A stretch of 64,000 nucleotides of DNA from an uncultured Spirochaetales bacterium (GTDB lineage Bacteria; Spirochaetota; Spirochaetia; Sphaerochaetales; Sphaerochaetaceae). Of this stretch, positions 62,341 through 64,000 are shown in pieces. The stretch spans positions 1 through 64,000 of the forward strand of contig CALXXN010000009.1 of the NCBI GenBank assembly GCA_944392695.1, written 5' to 3'. Both the position numbers and the translations under genes were made by a program. The notes beneath the pieces are model-generated. The model did no database searches, was not told where the DNA came from, and worked only from the letters and a program-made list of their open reading frames with translations. Position 1 is the first letter of the stretch; every line of letters starts with the position of its first letter.

Positions 62341-63780
62341 TCAGTTCTCCTGGCCGTCGAAGACGGGATAGTAGCTATGCCGATAGAAATTGTCGTCGAT
62401 CTGCCTCGCTGCGATGTTCAGCACGATGCCGGGATCGGCGCCATTCGCCGCTTCGATCAGCGCGTGTCCGATCATCTTGCTTATGAATGGGTATGCCGGA
62501 GTCTGCGGCCTCGTCACCGAGCATTCCGAAAGCTGGCGGAACAGCGTCTCATGGTCATGATTTATGGCCTTGAAGTCGCGGCATATGCCATAGACATCCT
62601 TCCTTGCGGGCATTCCCACGACCTTGAAGAGCTTGAGCTGGTTCTCTATCGAGAAGAACGACCTTATGACATCCCAGCTCTCCGCAGGCTTCTTCGACTG
62701 CTTCGAGATGCAGAGCCCCCATCCTCCATGGGCAGCGGCCTTCCTCTTCATGTGGGGCAGGGGAAGTATCCCTATCTCGTCCTTTACGCTGTCCGGCAGA
62801 GCGAAATATGCGCGCGACTCCGAAACGGACATGAGCATATCGTTCGGGAAGAGCTCCCTGCGATCGTTGATGTGGGAGTAGCCGCTGCGGAAGAGCGAGG
62901 CGGCGAAATCCAGCGCCTTGATGGCGGCAGGGGAATCGAGCGCACCACGTGCATGGCTGCCTTCATCGAGGCATCCGGCATCGTCCTGGGCCAGTATCGA
63001 GATGAGGAAGTATGAAAGCCACTCGCCCTGGCGTGAGGAAAGACCCCATCCTGAGTCCATGAGGAGCGGGACGTCCATGCCGCCCGTCTCCTTTGCCTTC
63101 CTGCAGATGCCTAAAAACTCATCCCATGTCCATCCCTCCTCGTATGAAGGAACGGGCAGGCTGAGCCTGCTGAACTTCTGCTTGCTGTACAGCAGGCAGA
63201 GCGAGGACTCGTAGTATCCGAGATGGTACAGGCGATCATTGAACGTGCCTTGGCGTATTATCGACGGGAAGAGCGCGTCGCGCAGGTCGTCCGATATGAA
63301 ATCATCGAGGGGGATTATCGCATTCATGTATGCCCAATATGGCATATCTGGGCCATCGATCGAGATTATGTCTGGAGCCTCTCCGCCTGCAAAGGCCTTC
63401 GTGAGCGTATCCCTCAGGGGCACCAGCTCATTGCTGATGAACTCGATCGCTAGATGCGGCCCCTCGGATGAGCGGTTGTATCTGGAGCAGAAGTCCTGCC
63501 AGAACGAGGCTTCCATATCATTGCTGGGGCACACCATCATGCGTATGGATTCCCTCTCGGTGCGCTCCAGGACGAACGTTCCCTTTCCCTGCTTCCTTGT
63601 TACGTAGCCAGCTGCCTCAAGGCTCTTCAGGGCCTGCGTCACTGTGCTTTTGCTAACGGAGAATGAAGCCATCAGCTCCGTGTCCGAAGGTATCCTGTCA
63701 TTGGTCTTGTATATCCCTTCCCTGATGTCGGAAACGATTCGGTTGCGCAATGCTTCGTATTTTGGAACAGCTTTCGTCAT
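62341..63780 (-). CDS. GntR-type HTH fused to an ABC solute-binding-protein domain
   Basis: 479 residues. Residues 1-75 are a GntR winged helix (YEALRNRIVSDIREGIYKTNDRIPSDTELMASFSVSKSTVTQALKSLEAAGYVTRKQGKGTFV). The remaining 400 have the family 1 sugar-binding-protein pattern (DIISIDGPDMPYWAYMNAIIPLDDFI; PSIIRQGTFNDRLYHLGYYESSLCLLYSKQKF; EEGWTWDEFLGICRKAKE). There is no signal peptide, so it would bind its ligand in the cytoplasm. The ATG at 63780 is set by CGGAG seven bases upstream. It is divergent from a promoter leading out of the window, and palindromic sites flank the region. Confidence 0.85.
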   Translation of the reverse strand: MTKAVPKYEALRNRIVSDIREGIYKTNDRIPSDTELMASFSVSKSTVTQALKSLEAAGYVTRKQGKGTFVLERTERESIRMMVCPSNDMEASFWQDFCSRYNRSSEGPHLAIEFISNELVPLRDTLTKAFAGGEAPDIISIDGPDMPYWAYMNAIIPLDDFISDDLRDALFPSIIRQGTFNDRLYHLGYYESSLCLLYSKQKFSRLSLPVPSYEEGWTWDEFLGICRKAKETGGMDVPLLMDSGWGLSSRQGEWLSYFLISILAQDDAGCLDEGSHARGALDSPAAIKALDFAASLFRSGYSHINDRRELFPNDMLMSVSESRAYFALPDSVKDEIGILPLPHMKRKAAAHGGWGLCISKQSKKPAESWDVIRSFFSIENQLKLFKVVGMPARKDVYGICRDFKAINHDHETLFRQLSECSVTRPQTPAYPFISKMIGHALIEAANGADPGIVLNIAARQIDDNFYRHSYYPVFDGQEN

Positions 63781-63799
63781 ATATTCTCCGATGTGAATC

Positions 63800-63828
63800 A
63801 TCGTATCCGCAGTGGTTCTTGAAGTCAA
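63800..63828 (-). promoter_or_regulatory. Putative promoter of the GntR-fusion gene
   Basis: On the minus strand, TTGACT (63828-63823), a 17-base spacer and TACGAT (63805-63800). The start falls about 15 bases before the ATG at 63780. The palindromic operator is immediately upstream of the -35 box. Confidence 0.6.
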
Positions 63829-63831
63829 GTA

Positions 63832-63843
63832 TTGTTCGAACAA
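63832..63843. promoter_or_regulatory. Palindromic operator 1
   Basis: Perfect 12-base palindrome TTGTTCGAACAA, four bases upstream of the -35 box of the GntR-fusion promoter. A second copy with one mismatch lies at 63979. Confidence 0.7.
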
Positions 63844-63910
63844 GTTGTCGACTCTTACAATACTGTAGGTTTATGTTGCACATGCAGCACGAAAAAAAAG
63901 GAAAAATAAT

Positions 63911-63939
63911 TTGACAGAGCCATTTTGAGGGAGTAGTAT
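63911..63939 (+). promoter_or_regulatory. Divergent promoter reading out of the window
   Basis: TTGACA (63911-63916), 17 bases, TAGTAT (63934-63939). A gene probably begins just past position 64000, since GGAGG occurs at 63994-63998. Confidence 0.65.
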
Positions 63940-63978
63940 GTAGTCAAACAATCGAATGACTTATGGTATTTCCACTAA

Positions 63979-63990
63979 TAGTTCGAACAA
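63979..63990. promoter_or_regulatory. Palindromic operator 2
   Basis: TAGTTCGAACAA, core GTTCGAAC, one mismatch from operator 1. It lies about 33 bases downstream of the expected start of the divergent promoter and just before a ribosome-site-like GGAGG. Confidence 0.65.
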
Positions 63991-64000
63991 CATGGAGGCG

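Overview
The window looks like chromosomal DNA of an anaerobic, host-associated spirochaete. GC is moderately high across most of it. The inference rests on content: a mitochondrial/spirochaetal-type EF-G1, a CarD regulator heading ispD-ispF, LptABC followed by sigma-54, an HprK-HPr pair with only a PtsN-like EIIA, and an oxygen-sensitive NfnAB pair. A Sphaerochaetaceae or Treponema-like gut lineage is my best guess, but no rRNA or species marker is present to fix it. Two tRNA genes (Leu-CAG, Phe-GAA) are present; no rRNA, CRISPR array or intact prophage was seen.

Layout. 0-0.5 kb: end of a decayed Rpn-type nuclease/transposase gene. 0.5-7.3 kb: housekeeping (rsmE-thyX-DUF5655, uvrC, holA) plus an esterase/membrane-protein pair. 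7.3-9.2 kb: hprK-ptsH-LexA-like operon. 9.2-11 kb: YbjQ-like protein, a secreted unknown and a ribosome hibernation factor. 11.1-15.6 kb: one overlapping operon, ymdB-like, rseC, lptC, lptA, lptB, rpoN. 15.7-24.2 kb: lipoprotein, tRNA-Leu, nfnA-nfnB-ptsN, a folate cyclo-ligase with ECF transporter parts, a Dpp-type permease pair with an M20 peptidase, and tRNA-Phe. 24.2-30.1 kb: an AT-richer, accessory-looking stretch directly behind tRNA-Phe, with a tandem-repeat regulatory region, an AlbA/Schlafen-type regulator, two unknown lipoproteins and an AAA/DUF4143 ATPase. 30.2-37.4 kb: SDR, shared sugar-ABC ATPase, TetR regulator, CNNM/CorC-type transporter behind a long structured leader, a RecA-like ATPase, carD-ispD-ispF. 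37.5-48.7 kb: a glycan locus (solute-binding protein, two permeases, GH112 phosphorylase, two sulfatases, anaerobic sulfatase maturase) with a divergent AraC regulator. 48.8-57.9 kb: alkaline phosphatase, YibE/F, outer-membrane-like protein, HIT, methyltransferase, EF-G, CBS-ACT, repeat-bearing Smr protein. 58-60.4 kb: CsoR with a P1B-ATPase. 60.8-62.3 kb: nested insertion-sequence debris. 62.3-64 kb: a GntR regulator fused to an ABC solute-binding domain, with twin palindromic operators and a divergent promoter reading out of the window.

How the parts fit. The glycan locus is coherent: sulfatases activated by the maturase remove sulfate, the ABC importer takes up a disaccharide, and the GH112 enzyme phosphorolyses galactosyl-beta-1,3-N-acetylhexosamine, as expected for a mucin feeder. 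The importer has no ATPase of its own; the UgpC/MsmK-type ATPase at 31.3 kb is the obvious candidate. HPr, HPr kinase, a PtsN-like EIIA and sigma-54 together suggest a regulatory rather than transporting PTS. The most unusual items are the GntR/solute-binding fusion with its operators, the duplicated AGTGAAGT array before the AlbA-type regulator, the CorC leader RNA, the LexA-like protein that seems to lack the Ser-Lys dyad, and the Smr protein with internal motif repeats.
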